Assembly: GCA_021502835.1 (NCBI GenBank)
Contig: JAKFGP010000053.1
Location: forward strand, 1-42,775
Length of the DNA stretch: 42,775 nt
Origin: Streptomyces thinghirensis
Lineage (GTDB): Bacteria; Actinomycetota; Actinomycetia; Streptomycetales; Streptomycetaceae
Reading direction: 5' to 3'
Below the pieces are notes generated by a model. It was not told where the DNA came from. It did not search any database and was given only the letters and a program-made list of their open reading frames with translations. Positions within the stretch are counted from its first letter, which is position 1. Each line of letters begins with the position of its first letter. A program made the translations under genes and the position numbers. Of the stretch, positions 17,793 through 26,361 are shown one piece after another.

Positions 17793-17820
17793 CGACTGAA
17801 CGGATATGGTCGCTCGCGCG

Positions 17821-17992
17821 TCAGCCGACGACCTTCTTGAGGGCGTCGCCGAGCGCGTCGGCCTTCGTCGGGGTCAGCTCGACGACGCGGTCGACCGCCG
17901 CCTTCGAGCGGAACGGGCGCATGACGATGCCCCGCCCCTCCTTGGTCACCTCGAGCGGGCCATCGCCCGTCCGCTGGCTTCATGGCCGCCAT
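17821..17992 (-). CDS. DUF3117 family small protein
   Basis: The ATG at 17990-17992 follows AGGAAGGGG and gives MAAMKP; after one indel the sequence is RTGDGPLEVTKEGRGIVMRV, then PF/PLEGGGRLVVELTPDEAD (across a break) and ALGDALKKVVG before the TGA at 17821-17823. The protein is about 55 residues, which is the full family length. It is one of the most strictly conserved small proteins in actinobacteria (mycobacterial Rv1211 family, from memory) and sits beside tag in both groups. It is soluble, with a beta-rich centre and a C-terminal helix. Function is unknown to me. A classical terminator follows and a 358-base gene-free stretch precedes it. Confidence 0.85.
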
Positions 17993-18350
17993 GCTCGTTC
18001 CCCTTCCTGATACCAGCTCACCGTCACCGCCGACGGCCCGTGAGGACACTCGCCGCAGCCCGGCATGGACGCGCGACACCGGCATCGAACACATTGCTTC
18101 CCAGCCATTATCCCGCATCCCAGGACCCGATGACCAACATCGGTCGGCATCGCTTGGGCAACGCGCGCGAGCAAAACCACTCAATTCGGCGATGTGACTG
18201 CGATACTGCGCGCCCCCGACCACTTCCGCCGAATGGATACGGACCGGAATTCCTTGACGCAGGTCACATCTCCCGAGCGATCCGTTGCCGGTGATCTCCG
18301 TCATGCTGTGTCCCGGACACGCATGTACGACGACGACGCGGAGGGGAACC
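17993..18350. other. Divergent intergenic region, DUF3117 / enoyl-CoA hydratase
   Basis: No coding frame is convincing. On the minus strand GATAAT (18112-18107) with TTGGTC (18137-18132) and a 19-base spacer is a weak vegetative-type promoter candidate for DUF3117. On the plus strand the hydratase has a good GAGGGG ribosome binding site at 18341-18346, but I see no clear promoter. Confidence 0.35.
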
Positions 18351-19154
18351 ATGGCCGACACCGGTGCTCTACGAGGTGAGCGACGGGCCCGCGACGATCA
18401 CTGAACCGCCCCGAGGCGATGAACGCGCTGAACATCGAGACCAAGGTCGCGCTCAGGGAGGCGGTGCGCTTCGCGGGGGGACGACGCCGGTACGGGCGGT
18501 CCTGCTGACCGCGGCCGGGGAGCGGGCGTTCTGCGTGGGCCAGGACCCTCAAGGAGCACATCGGACTGCTGGCCTCCGACCGGGAAACGGGCTCGGGCCA
18601 GACCATGAGCACGGTCAGCGAGCACTACAACCCGATCGTGCGGGCGCTCGCCGAGGCCAGGAAGCCGGTGGTCGCCGCCGTGAACGGCGTGGCGGCCGGG
18701 GCGGGCTTCGGCTTCTGCGCTCGCGGCGGACTACCGGATCGTCGCGGACACGGCGGCCTTCAACACCTCCTTCGCCGGGGTCGCGCTCACCGCCGACCGG
18801 GCGTCTCCCTGGACGCTGCCGCGTGTCGTCGGCCCCGGGCGCGCCGCCGACCTGCTGCTCTTCCCGCGCAGCATCGGCGCCCGGGAGGCGTACGAGCTGG
18901 GCATCGCCAACCGGGTCGTACCCGCCGCCGACCTGCGCGCCGAGGCCGAGCAGACGGCGCGGGCGCTGGCACAGGGGGCCGACGGTGGCGTACGCGGCGC
19001 TGAAGGAGGCGGTCGCGTACGGGCTGACGCACTCGTTCTCGAGACGCTGGACAAGGAGGACGAGCTGCAGTCCCGGGCGGGTTCCTCGGAGGACCACGCG
19101 ATCGCGGTGCGGGCGTTCGTCAACAGCGAGAAGCCGCGCTACCTGGGCAGGTGA
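18351..19154 (+). CDS. Enoyl-CoA hydratase/isomerase family protein
   Basis: The ATG at 18351 gives MADT, then after an indel VLYEVSDGPATIT, and RPEAMNALNIETKVALREAV across a break. AVLLTAAGERAFCVGQDLKE and KPVVAAVNGVAAGAGFGFAL form the two crotonase oxyanion-hole segments, and AADYRIVADTAAFNTSFAGV the acyl-CoA pocket. The C-terminus reads ETLDKEDELQSRAGSSEDHA, IAVRAFVNSEKPRYLGR and stops at 19152-19154, 267 residues. Members hydrate 2-enoyl-CoA in beta-oxidation or act on aryl-CoA (PaaG-like). The Asp/Glu positions needed for hydratase action cannot be judged without an alignment, so the exact reaction is open. It overlaps the convergent tag gene by 16 bases. Confidence 0.85.
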
Positions 19155-19754
19155 TCCGGTGCTCGTCGGCTCTCCCGCGCCACGCATGATTCCAGGTGGT
19201 CGTCGACCAGTCCGCATGCCTGCATCAGCGCGTAGGCCGTCGTCGGGCCGACGAAGCGCAGGCCCCGCTTCTTCAGGGCCTTGGACAGCGCCGTGGACTC
19301 CCGGTGTGACGGCCGGGACGTCGGCGAGGGTCTTCGGCACCGGGCGCCCGTCCGGGTCCGGGGCGTGCGACCAGATCAGCTCGTCCAGCTCACCGGGGCC
19401 CCACTCGGCCAGCACGCGGGCGTTGGCGAGGGTCGCGTCGATCTTGGCTCGGTTCCGGATGATGCCCGCGTCGGCGAGCAGGCGTTCGCGGTCCTCGTCG
19501 GTGAAGGCCGCCACTTCGGCGATCTCGAAGCCGGCGAAGGCGGCGCGGAAGCCGGGGCGGCGGCGCAGGATGGTGATCCAGGACAGGCCCGGACCGGAAG
19601 GCCTCCAGGCTGAGGCGCTCGTACAGGGCGTCGTCGCCGTGGACCGGGCGGCCCCATTCCCCGTCGTGGTACGTCACGTAGTCCGGCGGTGGACAGGGCC
19701 CAGGGGACAGCGCGGCGCGCCGTCCGGTCCGGCGACGGTCTCCCCGGCGCTCAC
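19139..19754 (-). CDS. tag: DNA-3-methyladenine glycosylase I
   Basis: The GTG at 19752-19754 gives VSAGETVAGPDGA, then after a break RCPWALST, YVTYHDGEWGRPVHGDDALY and ERLSLEAF. These contain the first zinc ligands (Cys of RCPW, His of YHDGEWG). A helix-hairpin-helix-like core follows (GFEIAEVAAFTDEDRERLLA, DAGIIRNRAKIDATLANARV). The end carries KALKKRGLRFVGPTTAYALM, QACGLVDDHLESCVA, supplying the last His and Cys ligands. It ends at the TAG 19139-19141, about 204 residues. It removes 3-methyladenine from alkylated DNA, starting base excision repair. The start overlaps the stop of the DivIVA-like gene in GTGA, so the two are co-translated. Confidence 0.9.
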
Positions 19755-20112
19755 TGCTGCTCCTCCTGGGCCGGCTTCTCCATGGAGACGTGCTGGTGGG
19801 CGACGGCGGCCCGGGCGCCGGCTAGCGCGGACTCCAGGTCGGCGATCGCGCGCGTCGCGCTCGGCCAGCTCGGCGCCGAGGCGGCCGAGGGCGTCGTCGA
19901 CGTCCGCCATGCGGTAGCCGCGGGCGGCGAGCGGGAAGCGGAGGGCGTTCCACGTCGGCGCGGCCCACCGGGCGGTCCGGGGGCAGGGAGTCCCGCAGTC
20001 GCTCGGGGGCGGCGTCGGGCAACGGCCCGCTGTCGCCGCCGCTCACCACGGCGAGCGTCACCGCGGCGACCACGACGGCCAGCGCGACGACGAGGAAGAG
20101 GAACATGACCAT
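19751..20112 (-). CDS. Membrane-anchored DivIVA-domain protein
   Basis: The ATG at 20110-20112 gives MVMFLFLVVALAVVVAAVTL, a single N-terminal membrane helix. After a break come RFPLAARGYRMADVDDALGR, the RGY-x-M-x-x-VD signature of DivIVA/Wag31-type N-domains, then LGAELAERDARIADLESALA, a short coiled coil, and the tail VSMEKPAQEEQQ. It has about 120 residues. DivIVA proteins mark poles and curved membranes. This small version is unusual in carrying its own membrane helix, so it may tether partners to the membrane. It is translationally coupled to tag. A second ATG (20132) would add about seven residues but has a poorer ribosome site. Confidence 0.75.
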
Positions 20113-20197
20113 CGCTGAGGCCCCCATGGTCGGGTCGAGCGCGGCGATCGCGTGGGTTCGAGGATTCGACGGATCGCGTGGGCTGCTTGGATCGGAG

Positions 20198-20214
20198 TCG
20201 GAACCTGGTTCCGA
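20198..20214. promoter_or_regulatory. Perfect palindrome between DivIVA-like gene and folP paralogue
   Basis: TCGGAACCTGGTTCCGA is a perfect 8-bp inverted repeat around one base, flanked on both sides by GGAGTCGG copies. It lies in the divergent region 86 bases from one gene and 110 from the other, a good place for an operator serving both. No cognate regulator is known to me. Confidence 0.5.
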
Positions 20215-20323
20215 GCCGGAGTCGGTTGTGTCGGGTCCGATCGTGCCCATGCGAGTCTGACAGTCGGGGCCGCAGGCGGTCGAAGGCCGCCCCGAGGTCG
20301 TTTCGGCGGAACGTGAGAACGGT

Positions 20324-21208
20324 ATGGACGAGGAGATGTCACAGGGGATGCTCAGGCTGGGCAGGCGTGAATTCGCGGCGCACGAGCCGGTGATCATGGC
20401 GATCGTGAACCGGACCCCCGGACTCCTTCTACGACCAGGGGCGACCTTCCAGCGACGAGCCCGCCCTCGCGCGTGTGGAGCAGGCGGTGTCCGAGGGCGC
20501 CGCGATCATCGACGTCGGCGGAGTGGAAGGCCGGGCCGGGGACGAGGTGTCGGCCGAGGAGGAGGCGCGGCGGACGGTGGGGTTCGTCGCGGAGGTGCGA
20601 CGGCGGTTCCCGGACATCGTGATCAGTGTGGACACCTGGCGGCACGAGGTCGGCGAGGCCGTGTGCGAGGCGGGGGCGGACGTGTGAACGGCGCGTGGGG
20701 CGGCGTCGACCCGAAGCTCGCGGAGGTCGCCGCGCGGTACGGGGTGGGGCTGGTGTGCACACACGCCGGCGGCGCCCAGCCGCGGACCCGGCCGCACCGG
20801 GTGACGTACGACGACGTCATGGCCGACATCCTCAAGGTGACGCTGGGGCTCGCCGAGCGGGCGGTGGCGCTCGGGGTGCCGCGGAGTCGGTGCTGATCGA
20901 TCCCGGCCACGACTTCGGGAAGAACACGCGGCACAGCCTGGAGGCGACGCGGCGGCTCGGGGAGATGGTGGATACGGGGTGGCCGGTGCTGGTGTCCCTG
21001 TCCAACAAGGACTTCGTCGGGGAGACGCTGGACCGGCCCGTGAAGGAGCGGGTGCTGGGGACGCTGGCGACGACGGCGGTGTCGGCGTGGCTGGGGGCGC
21101 GGGTGTACCGGGTGCACGAGGTGGCGGAGACGCGTCAGGTGCTGGACATGGTCGCGACCATCGCGGGACACCGGGAGCCCCGCCGTCGCCAGGCGGGGAC
21201 TGGCCTAG
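20324..21208 (+). CDS. Dihydropteroate synthase-family protein, FolP2-like paralogue
   Basis: From the ATG at 20324 (20348 is an alternative with GAGGAG upstream) the protein reads LRLGRREFAAHEPVIMAIVN, then NRTPDSFYDQGATF across a break, the first pterin signature. SEGAAIIDVGG, EEEARRTVGFVAEVRRRFPD, IVISVDTW, THAGGAQPRTRPHRVTYDDV, VLIDPGHDFGKNTRHSLEAT (pterin pyrophosphate loop) and WPVLVSLSNKDFVGETLDRP follow. About 294 residues, ending at TAG 21206-21208. DHPS makes 7,8-dihydropteroate in folate synthesis. This copy stands apart from other fol genes and matches the position of mycobacterial folP2, which was reported not to act as DHPS. I therefore assign the fold with confidence but not the reaction. 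Several indels are present. Confidence 0.8.
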
Positions 21209-21223
21209 GCACCGGCTCGGGTA

Positions 21224-21242
21224 CCGGGGGCTCCGCCCCCGG
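21224..21242. terminator. Bidirectional terminator between folP paralogue and LOG gene
   Basis: CCGGGGGC and GCCCCCGG form a perfect 8-bp stem around TCC, between two convergent stops at 21208 and 21259. Confidence 0.75.
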
Positions 21243-21258
21243 CGCTCCCGGCCCGTGC

Positions 21259-22020
21259 CTACCGCCCCGCCTCCTTGGAGACCAGGGCGACTGCCTCGTC
21301 CACGTCGTCCGTGACGTGGAAGAGCAGGAGGTCCTTCTCTCGGGCTCCTGCCCTGGGCGACCAGGGTGCCGCGGAGCCAGTCGACCAGGCCGCCCCCAGT
21401 ACTCGGAGCCGAACAGGACGATGGGGAAGCGGGTCACCTTCTGGGTCTGCACCAGGGTGAGGGCCTCGAAGAGTTCGTCGAGGGTGCCGAGGCCGCCGGG
21501 CAGGACCACGAAGCCCTGCGTACTTCACGAACATCATCTTGCGGACGAAGAAGTACCGGAAGTTCAGGCCGATGTCGACGTACGGGTTGAGCCCCTGTTC
21601 GAAGGGGCAGCTCGATGCCGAGGCCGACCGACGTGCCCTTCGCCTCCAGGGCGCCCTTGTTGGCCGCCTCCATGGCGCCGGGCCCACCGCCGGTGATGAC
21701 CGCGAACCCGGCCTCGACCAGGCCGCGCCCGAGCCGCACGCCCGCCTCGTACTCCGGTGAGTCCGCCGCCGTACGGGCGGAGCCGAAGACGCTGATCGCG
21801 GGCGGCAGTTCGGCGAGAGGTGCCGAAGCCCTCGATGAACTCCGACTGGATGCGCAGGACGCGCCAGGGGTCGGTGGGACCCCAGTCGGTCGGGGCACGC
21901 TCCGTCCAGCAGGCGCTGGTCCGTGGTGCTCTTCTGGACCTGACCCCGCCGCCGGAGGACAGGGCCCAGGCGCTGCTCCTCCGGTGGCCGCTTCTTGCCC
22001 TCGGGGTTGCCGGTAGCCAT
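21259..22020 (-). CDS. LOG-family nucleotide 5'-monophosphate phosphoribohydrolase
   Basis: The ATG at 22020 gives MATGNPEGKKRPPEEQRLGP. After breaks the sequence reads RIQSEFIEGFGTLAELPPAI, SVFGSARTAADSPEYEAGVR, then AVITGGGPGAMEAANKGALE and VVLPGGLGTLDELFEALTLV. GGGPGAMEAANKG and PGGLGTLDE are the two catalytic LOG motifs, with Arg and Glu residues that hydrolyse cytokinin or AMP-type nucleotides to base and ribose phosphate. Length is 253 residues with a 50-residue N-terminal extension, typical of the Rv1205-like actinobacterial group (named from memory). It ends LVSKEAGR at 21259-21261. It acts in the cytosol, and the physiological substrate is not known. A perfect palindrome lies 35 bases upstream of its start. 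Confidence 0.85.
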   Translation of the reverse strand: MATGNPEGKKRPPEEQRLGPVLRRRGQVQKSTTDQRLLDGACPDRLGSHRPLARPAHPVGVHRGLRHLSPNCRPRSASSAPPVRRRTHRSTRRACGSGAAWSRPGSRSSPAVGPAPWRRPTRAPWRRRARRSASASSCPFEQGLNPYVDIGLNFRYFFVRKMMFVKYAGLRGPARRPRHPRRTLRGPHPGADPEGDPLPHRPVRLRVLGAAWSTGSAAPWSPRAGAREKDLLLFHVTDDVDEAVALVSKEAGR

Positions 22021-22054
22021 GCGCGCTCCCTCCAGTTGCAGGTTCTTCCCACCT

Positions 22055-22068
22055 CAGCGTAGATCTAC
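22055..22068. promoter_or_regulatory. Perfect 14-bp palindrome upstream of the LOG gene
   Basis: GCGTAGATCTACGC is fully self-complementary and lies 35-48 bases before the LOG start, within the 110-base gap after dapE. The position suits an operator or the core of a promoter. No similar site was seen elsewhere in the window. Confidence 0.45.
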
Positions 22069-22130
22069 GCGGGTTACGTACGAGGGACCTGGAGCATGTC
22101 CGTCACACAGCGGCGTAAACCCGGCGTGGA

Positions 22131-23214
22131 TCACGCCGTCAGCCAGGACCGCAGACGCTCCTCGCCCGCGAGGATCTTGGCCGTCTCGACCCGCTCGTCG
22201 CGCTTGTGCGCCGAGTGCGGGTTGCCCGGGCCGGTAGTTGACCGCGGGGACGCCCAGTGCCGAGAAGCGCGACACGTCCGTCCAGCCGTACTTGGGCTGC
22301 GGGGTGCCGCCCACCGCCTCGATGAAGGCCGCCGCGGCCGGGTGGGACAGCCCGGCAGGGCGCCGCCCCGCTGTGGTCGTCGACCACGAACTCCGTCACC
22401 CCCGCAGTCCGCGAAGACCTCCCGCACGTGGGCGAGGGCCTCCTCGGGGCTGCGGTCCGGGGGCGTAGCGGAAGTTGACCGTGACCACGCACTCGTCGGG
22501 GATGACGTTGCCCGCGACCCCGCCCGTGACGCCGACCGCGTTCAGGCCCTCGCGGTACTCCAGGCCGTCGATGACCGGGTAGCGGGGCTCGTAGGCCGCC
22601 AGGCGCGCGAGGATCGGGGCGGCGGCGTGGATGGCGTTGGAGCCCATCCAGGAACGCGCGGAGTGCGCCCGCTCCCCCGTCGTCCTCAGCAGCACCCACA
22701 GCGTGCCCTGGCAACTGCGCCCTCCACCTGGCCGTCGGACGGTTCGAGGAGCACCGCGAAGTCGCCCTCCAGCCACTCGGGGTGGGCCTCGGCGACGTGC
22801 TTGAGGCCGTTCAGGTCGGCGGCGACCTCCTCGTTGTCGTAGAAGACGAAGGTCAGGTCGCGGTTGGGCGCCGGGACGGTGGCGGCGATGCGCAGCTGGA
22901 CCGCGACGCCCGCCTTCATGTCGCAGGTGCCGCAGCCCCACAGGACGCCGTCCTCGTCGAGCCGGGACGGTACGTTGTCGGCGATCGGGACGGTGTCGAT
23001 GTGGCCGGCCAGGATCACGCGCCCGCCCGGCCCAGGTCCGTGCGGGCCACCACGTTGTTGCCGTACCGCTCGACTGACAGGTGCGGCAGGGCGCGCAGGG
23101 CGCCTCGATCGCGTCCGCGAGCGGCTCCTCGGTGCCGCTCTCGGAGGGGAAGTCGACGAGCCGCGCGGTGAGCTCCGCGGCGTCCAGCGTGAGGTCCAGC
23201 GGGGTATCGGCCAT
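22131..23214 (-). CDS. dapE: Succinyl-diaminopimelate desuccinylase
   Basis: The ATG at 23212-23214 gives [20 protein letters not shown], then [18 protein letters not shown]. Metal ligands appear in [20 protein letters not shown] (His, with the Asp two residues on) and [40 protein letters not shown] carries the catalytic/metal Glu pair. [20 protein letters not shown] is the dimerisation-domain His loop, and [20 protein letters not shown] (read across a break) supplies the last His. It ends SWLTA at 22131-22133, about 360 residues, the normal length. It releases L,L-diaminopimelate from the N-succinyl form for lysine and peptidoglycan synthesis. A 7-bp stem (22122-22128 with 22132-22138) spans the stop and may terminate the message. 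Confidence 0.88.
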
Positions 23215-23298
23215 GGCCCCGACCCTAACGCCCCTGCCCTTTCGGGCACTGTCCGTACCCGGCGGACACCACTCCCTACCCTCCAGTACCTTGTACGC

Positions 23299-24288
23299 GT
23301 GCTTCAGCCGTCGCCATCCCGCAAACGCCATGGCCGCCTTCTCCGTTCCGGCGCGGCCACCGTGGTCCTGCTCGCGGTCGCCGGGTACCTCACGGTGCAG
23401 TACGTCACCGGGGCGCCCCGGGCTGCGAGGTCGTCTCGGCCGAGGACGGCCGGACGACCTACGAGTTCACGCCGGAGCAGGCGGTGAACGCGGCGACGAT
23501 CACCGCCGTGGGCACCGCGCGCGACCTGCCGGAGCGGGCGGTGACGATCGCGCTGGCGACCGCGCTGCAGGAGTCGACGCTGCGCAACATCGACTACGGC
23601 GACCGCGACTCGCTCGGTCTGTTCCAGCAGCGCCCCTCCCAGGGCTGGGGCACCCCGAAGGAGATCATGGACCCGGCCTACTCGGCGGCCAAGTTCTACG
23701 ACGAACTGGTCGAGGTGCCCGGCTACACCCGCCTCCCGCTGACCGTCGCCGCCCAGCGCGTGCAGCGCAGCGGGCTTCCCCGGAGGGCCTACGCCAGCAC
23801 GAGACGGACGCCAGGCTGCTCGCCGCCGCGCTGACCGGACGGTCCGCGGCGACGCTGACCTGCGAGGGACGCCCCGGTGCGGCCCGGGCCCAGGGGCCGG
23901 ACGCGGTCCGCGCGGCGCTCTGCCGGGACTTCGGGCAGGACGTGCTCCAGTCGGCCCGGAGCAGCCGTGGACGACGCCTCCGCGACGCCCACGGCCTCGC
24001 CTGGCACCGAGCACGGGCACCAAGGGCGGCGCGGGCGGCTCCGACGGTCGGACCGTGACGCTGCCCGTGACCGGCTCGGATGCGGAGGAGCGCCCCGGTC
24101 AGCGCGGCTGGCAGCTGGCGCACTGGGCGGTGGCCAACGCCACCTCGCTGCGCATCGAACGGGTCTCCTACGCGGGCCGGGGAGTGGACCGCGGGAAGCA
24201 CCGACAGCAAGTGGCGTCCCACGGGTTCGGGCAGCACCGGCGGCGCCGAGCGGGCGCGGGCGCCGTCCGCATCACCTCCGCGCGGTAG
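23299..24288 (+). CDS. Secreted lysozyme-like fold protein
   Basis: A GTG at 23299 gives [20 protein letters not shown] then [20 protein letters not shown], a basic start and one hydrophobic anchor or signal. The core has [40 protein letters not shown] and [20 protein letters not shown]. The [15 protein letters not shown] pair is the active-site region of SLT/goose-lysozyme-like domains, with Glu as the acid. A Ser/Gly/Thr-rich linker follows, then [20 protein letters not shown] and a C-terminus homologous to many Streptomyces envelope proteins, ending at TAG 24286-24288. About 329 residues. It probably cleaves or binds peptidoglycan outside the membrane. It diverges from dapE, 85 bases apart. 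Indels are present. Confidence 0.7.
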
Positions 24289-24610
24289 CGCTCGCCCGTA
24301 CGGGTCGTCACTCCTGGGAGTTACCCGCACCGGCGTCGGGGCGACGCGTTGCGCGGGTTTTCCGGTCATCATCCGCGAATCCGCCCGAGCCCAGGGAAAA
24401 TCAAGGGCTGTAAGGATTCGGCAGACTTTCCGACCGGCGCCCCGTGCCCGTTTTTGTGTGCACCTGATAATGCGACACATTACCAACTCTTTACTTTGTG
24501 CCGCCGCAACCTTCGCGGCCCTCGAGCGGTAGTCACTGCGTCCGAGCCCGGTCGATCACTCGCCGGGCACGGTCGGATTCCTCATCATTGACTTCCGTCG
24601 AAGGAGCATC
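24289..24610. other. Intergenic region before the small exported protein
   Basis: No gene is supported. The stretch 24400-24510 is unusually AT-rich for this window (for example GATAATGCGACACATTACC), which suggests a promoter region for the small exported protein, but I cannot name hexamers with confidence. A GAAGGAG ribosome binding site at 24599-24605 ends it. Confidence 0.35.
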
Positions 24611-25063
24611 ATGTCCCTCCCCTGACCCGCCGGATCGCCCGTGCCGCGCTGCTCGTCGCTGCGGGAGCGGCTGCCGGGGTCGGTGCGGCCGGCTCCGCCA
24701 GCGCGGCTCCCGAACTGCCGGCCACCCCGAACCTCGGGGGACTGACCGCCCTGGACGGGGCGAACGTCGGCAACACCGTGGACGCCGCGGCCCAGAACGT
24801 CACCGGAGACCGGGCGGGCGACACCGGCAGCAAGGCCGTCAAGAAGACCGTGCCGGCGGCGGGCAAGACCGGTGGCTCGGTCGTCAAGAAGACCACCCCG
24901 GTGGCGCAGAAGGCCGCCGGGGGACGCCAGCGGCTCCGCCGGGGAGATCGTCGGTGACACCGCGGGGACCGCCACCGAAGGCGGGCTGCCGACGGGACGC
25001 GCTGGGCAAGGGCGGCTGCCGGCCACCGGTTCGCTGCCGGTGCAGGGGCTGCCGCTCGGCTGA
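24611..25063 (+). CDS. Small alanine/threonine-rich exported protein
   Basis: The ATG at 24611 gives MSLP and, after one missing base, LTRRIARAALLVAAGAAAGV then GAAGSASAAPELPATPNLGG, a clear Sec signal peptide with cleavage near ASA-APE (about residue 33). The mature part is low-complexity: GLTALDGANVGNTVDAAAQN, TGSKAVKKTVPAAGKTGGSV, VKKTTPVAQKAAGDASGSAG, then GLPATGSLPVQGLPLG, ending at 25061-25063. Length is about 150 residues. The KKT-x-P repeats suggest an extended wall-associated chain. Streptomyces databases often call such proteins ATP-binding, for which I see no motif. Function unknown. A very strong terminator follows. Confidence 0.7.
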
Positions 25064-25088
25064 CGGCGGCCGCACCCCGCTCGTACGG

Positions 25089-25123
25089 CGCCGGGGCCCA
25101 GGGCTTGTCCCTGGGCCCCGGCG
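25089..25123. terminator. 15-bp perfect terminator hairpin
   Basis: Bases 25089-25103 pair perfectly with 25109-25123 around a CTTGT loop, followed by TTCTG. It lies between the exported-protein stop and the dapC stop (25152) and can serve both convergent genes. Confidence 0.85.
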
Positions 25124-25151
25124 TTCTGCATGCCTACGTCGAACCAGCCCG

Positions 25152-26249
25152 TCAGGCCGTCAGGCGCTCCACCGCCGCGCGGACGCGCTCGTCCGTGGCC
25201 GTGAGGGGCTACCCGGACGAAGTTCGCGCCGGCCGGGCCGTAGAAGTCGCCGGGAGCCACCAGGATGCCGCGCTCGGCCAGGTGGGCCACCGTGTCCCAG
25301 CAGGACTCGTCGCGGGTGGCCCAGAGGTAGAGGCTGGCCTCCTGTGCTCGATGCGGAAGCCGTGGCCGAGGAGCGCTCGCGCAGGGCCGTGCGGCGGGCC
25401 GCGTAGCGCTCGCGCTGCACGCGGACGTGCTCGTCGTCGCCGAGGGCCGCCACCACGGCCGCCTGGGTCGGCGCGGACGTCATCATGCCGCCGTGCTTGC
25501 GGATCTCCAGGAGAGGGCCCCAGGACGGCCGGGTCGCCCGCCAGGAAGGCCGCGCGGTAGCCGGCGAGGTTGGAGCGCTTGGAGAGCGAGTGGACGGCCA
25601 CCAGGCCGTCGTACGAGCCGCCGTTGACGTCCGGGTGCAGGACGGAGACCGGGTCGGCCTCCCAGCCCAGCTCCAGGTAGCACTCGTCGGAGACGACGAG
25701 GACGCCGTGCTCGCGGGCCCAGGCGACGACGCGGGTCAGGTCCGCCTTCGACAGGACCCCGCCGGTGGGGTTGGACGGGGAGTTGAGCCAGAGCAGCTTC
25801 AGGCCCGCCGGGTCCAGCTCGGTGGGATCGTCGTACGCCTCGTACTCCGCGCGGGCCAGGCGCGCGCCGACCTCGTACGTCGGGTAGGCCAGGCGCGGGA
25901 ACGCCACCCGGTCGCCGGGGCCGAGGCCCAGCTGGGTGGGGAGCCAGGCGACGAGTTCCTTGGAACCGACGATGGGCAGGACGTGGCGGTGGGTGACGTC
26001 GCGGGCGCCGAGGCGGCGCTCGACCCAGCCGGTGATCGCGTCGCGCAGTGCCGGGGTGCCCCAGACGGTCGGGTAGCCCGGGGAGTCCGCCGCGTCGATC
26101 AGGGCTTTCTGGATCAGCTCGGGGACCGGGTCGACCGGGGTGCCGACGGACAGGTCGACGATGCCGTCCGGATGCGCGGCGGCCGTCTTCTTGTACGGCT
26201 CCAGCTTGTCCCAGGGGAAGGTGGGAAGCCGGTCGGAGACTGCGGACAC
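25152..26249 (-). CDS. dapC: Succinyldiaminopimelate transaminase (DapC-type class I aminotransferase)
   Basis: The ATG at 26249 gives MSAVSDRLPTFPWDKLEPYK, and most of the frame is intact. HPDGIVDLSVGTPVDPVPEL and GYPTVWGTPALRDAITGWVE are the substrate-entry region. LPIVGSKELVAWLPTQLGLG follows, then LLWLNSPSNPTGGVLSKADL with the conserved Asn, VLVVSDECYLELGWEADPVS with the Asp and Tyr that hold PLP, and HSLSKRSNLAGYRAAFLAGD with the PLP lysine. After two indels the end is GPAGANFVR and VERLTA, 365 residues. It converts N-succinyl-2-amino-6-oxopimelate to succinyl-diaminopimelate using glutamate, one step before DapE. It lies downstream of fdxA, separated by a 16-bp inverted repeat. Confidence 0.88.
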
Positions 26250-26285
26250 GATGGTGGCTCTCTTTCGTCTTCGTCCTACGGCAAA

Positions 26286-26342
26286 CGCCTCGGTCCCGTA
26301 CCGCGCCGATCGAGGGTGATCAGGCCGTACGGGACCGAGGCG
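26286..26342. terminator. 16-bp perfect inverted repeat between fdxA and dapC
   Basis: Bases 26286-26301 are the exact reverse complement of 26327-26342, with a 25-base loop. It starts 20 bases after the fdxA stop and ends 37 bases before the dapC start on the same strand. It probably ends or attenuates the fdxA transcript, or stabilises its 3' end, so that dapC is expressed at a lower level. Confidence 0.7.
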
Positions 26343-26361
26343 GCGCGGGTGCGGGCCGCTC

